From Pseudomonadota bacterium (GTDB lineage: Bacteria > Chloroflexota > Ktedonobacteria > Ktedonobacterales > JACDGC01), in contig JAJPKG010000481.1 of NCBI GenBank assembly GCA_021323815.1, positions 1 through 5,839 on the forward strand: a stretch of 5,839 nt of DNA. The letters are read 5' to 3'. Below, piece by piece: positions 1 through 5,839 of the stretch. The notes beneath the pieces are model-generated. The model did no database searches. It worked only from the letters and a program-made list of their open reading frames with translations, and had not been told where the DNA came from. Numbering within the stretch: position 1 is the stretch's first letter; every line of letters begins with the position of its first letter. The position numbers and the translations under genes were made by a program.

Positions 1-3381
<3,381 letters not shown>

Positions 3382-3531
3382 GGACGAGGACGAGACGCGA
3401 AGATCACGAAGGTGTCGAAATGACGCGAAGGATAATGAAGAAGATGCCGGTGATGCTGAAGACAACTGGCTCGACAAGGTGCTATGGCATTGATTATTCT
3501 TCCAGATCGTCGTGTCCTTCGTGCCTCGTCC
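3382..3531. repeat. Imperfect inverted repeat filling most of the rpoB-rpoC spacer
   Basis: The spacer begins, directly after the rpoB stop codon, with GGACGAGG (3382-3389) and CACGAAGG (3405-3412). Near its other end are the exact reverse complements CCTTCGTG (3516-3523) and CCTCGTCC (3524-3531). In a second register, 3388-3411 aligns without gaps to the reverse complement of 3508-3531 at 19 of 24 positions. Weaker symmetry continues inward: GAAGGATAATGA on the left against a reverse complement containing GAAGAATAATCA on the right. The arms resemble the 'CACGAAGGACACGAAGG' family of dispersed intergenic repeats known from many environmental genomes; that assignment is from memory. In RNA it could form a long interrupted hairpin. 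No U-tract follows the right arm, so it is not an intrinsic terminator. It may be a decayed MITE-like element or an RNA-processing structure. Confidence 0.6.
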
Positions 3532-3553
3532 CGTGTCCCATCTGTTCTTCATA

Positions 3554-3559
3554 GAAGGA
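3554..3559 (+). promoter_or_regulatory. Ribosome binding site of rpoC
   Basis: GAAGGA lies 7 bases before the ATG at 3567-3569, a good anti-16S match at standard spacing. It fixes the rpoC start, which the conserved N-terminal sequence MLEVNDFNAIRVSLASPDQI supports independently. The site lies just outside the right arm of the spacer repeat, so pairing of the repeat would leave it exposed. Confidence 0.85.
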
Positions 3560-3566
3560 AAAGATC

Positions 3567-5839
<2,273 letters not shown>

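Noticed and set aside
3490..3520. Possible promoter for rpoC (TTGATT at 3490-3495)
   Set aside because: There is no acceptable -10 hexamer at 16-18 bases spacing, and the hexamer lies in the spacer repeat.
3505..3550. Possible intrinsic terminator between rpoB and rpoC
   Set aside because: The right arm of the inverted repeat is followed by CGTGTCCCATCTG, with no T-tract, and the loop of about 100 bases is far too long.

Overview
This window is an ordinary but informative piece of the bacterial RNA polymerase operon. It holds most of rpoB (beta subunit, 5' end cut off by the window edge), a 185-base spacer, and roughly the first half of rpoC (beta' subunit, cut off at the right edge). Both genes read on the + strand and together fill about 97% of the sequence. 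No tRNA, rRNA, CRISPR array, insertion sequence or accessory gene is visible. I see no previously undescribed multi-gene system here.

Organism. The DNA is GC-rich with strongly G/C-ending codons. Both subunits resemble Gram-positive-type RNA polymerase and lack the large proteobacterial insertions in beta. Two lineage-type insertions stand out: about 59 residues in beta just after the rifampicin/fork region, and about 180 residues, mostly coiled coil, in beta' between the N-terminal zinc ribbon and the clamp. The combination suggests Chloroflexota (perhaps the Anaerolineae/Caldilineae/Ardenticatenia side). This is inference from remembered family alignments, at about 60% confidence.

Layout. 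Bases 1-3381: rpoB, in frame from the first base, ending in TAA. Bases 3382-3566: spacer with a long imperfect inverted repeat of GGACGAGG / CACGAAGG type, an SD-preceded 44-codon ORF that is probably chance, and the rpoC ribosome binding site. Bases 3567-5839: rpoC from its ATG through the catalytic NADFDGD loop, open to the window edge.

How the parts work together. Beta and beta' form the two pincers of the core enzyme. This window encodes the beta-side nucleotide-contacting residues and lysines, the beta' zinc ribbon, sigma-binding clamp helices, rudder, switch 2 and the Mg-binding aspartates. The beta' bridge helix and trigger loop lie beyond the right edge. Co-directional genes with no recognisable terminator between them fit a single transcript. 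The points most worth a second look are the inverted repeat inside this essential operon and the two insertions, which share a short beta-turn-helix motif.
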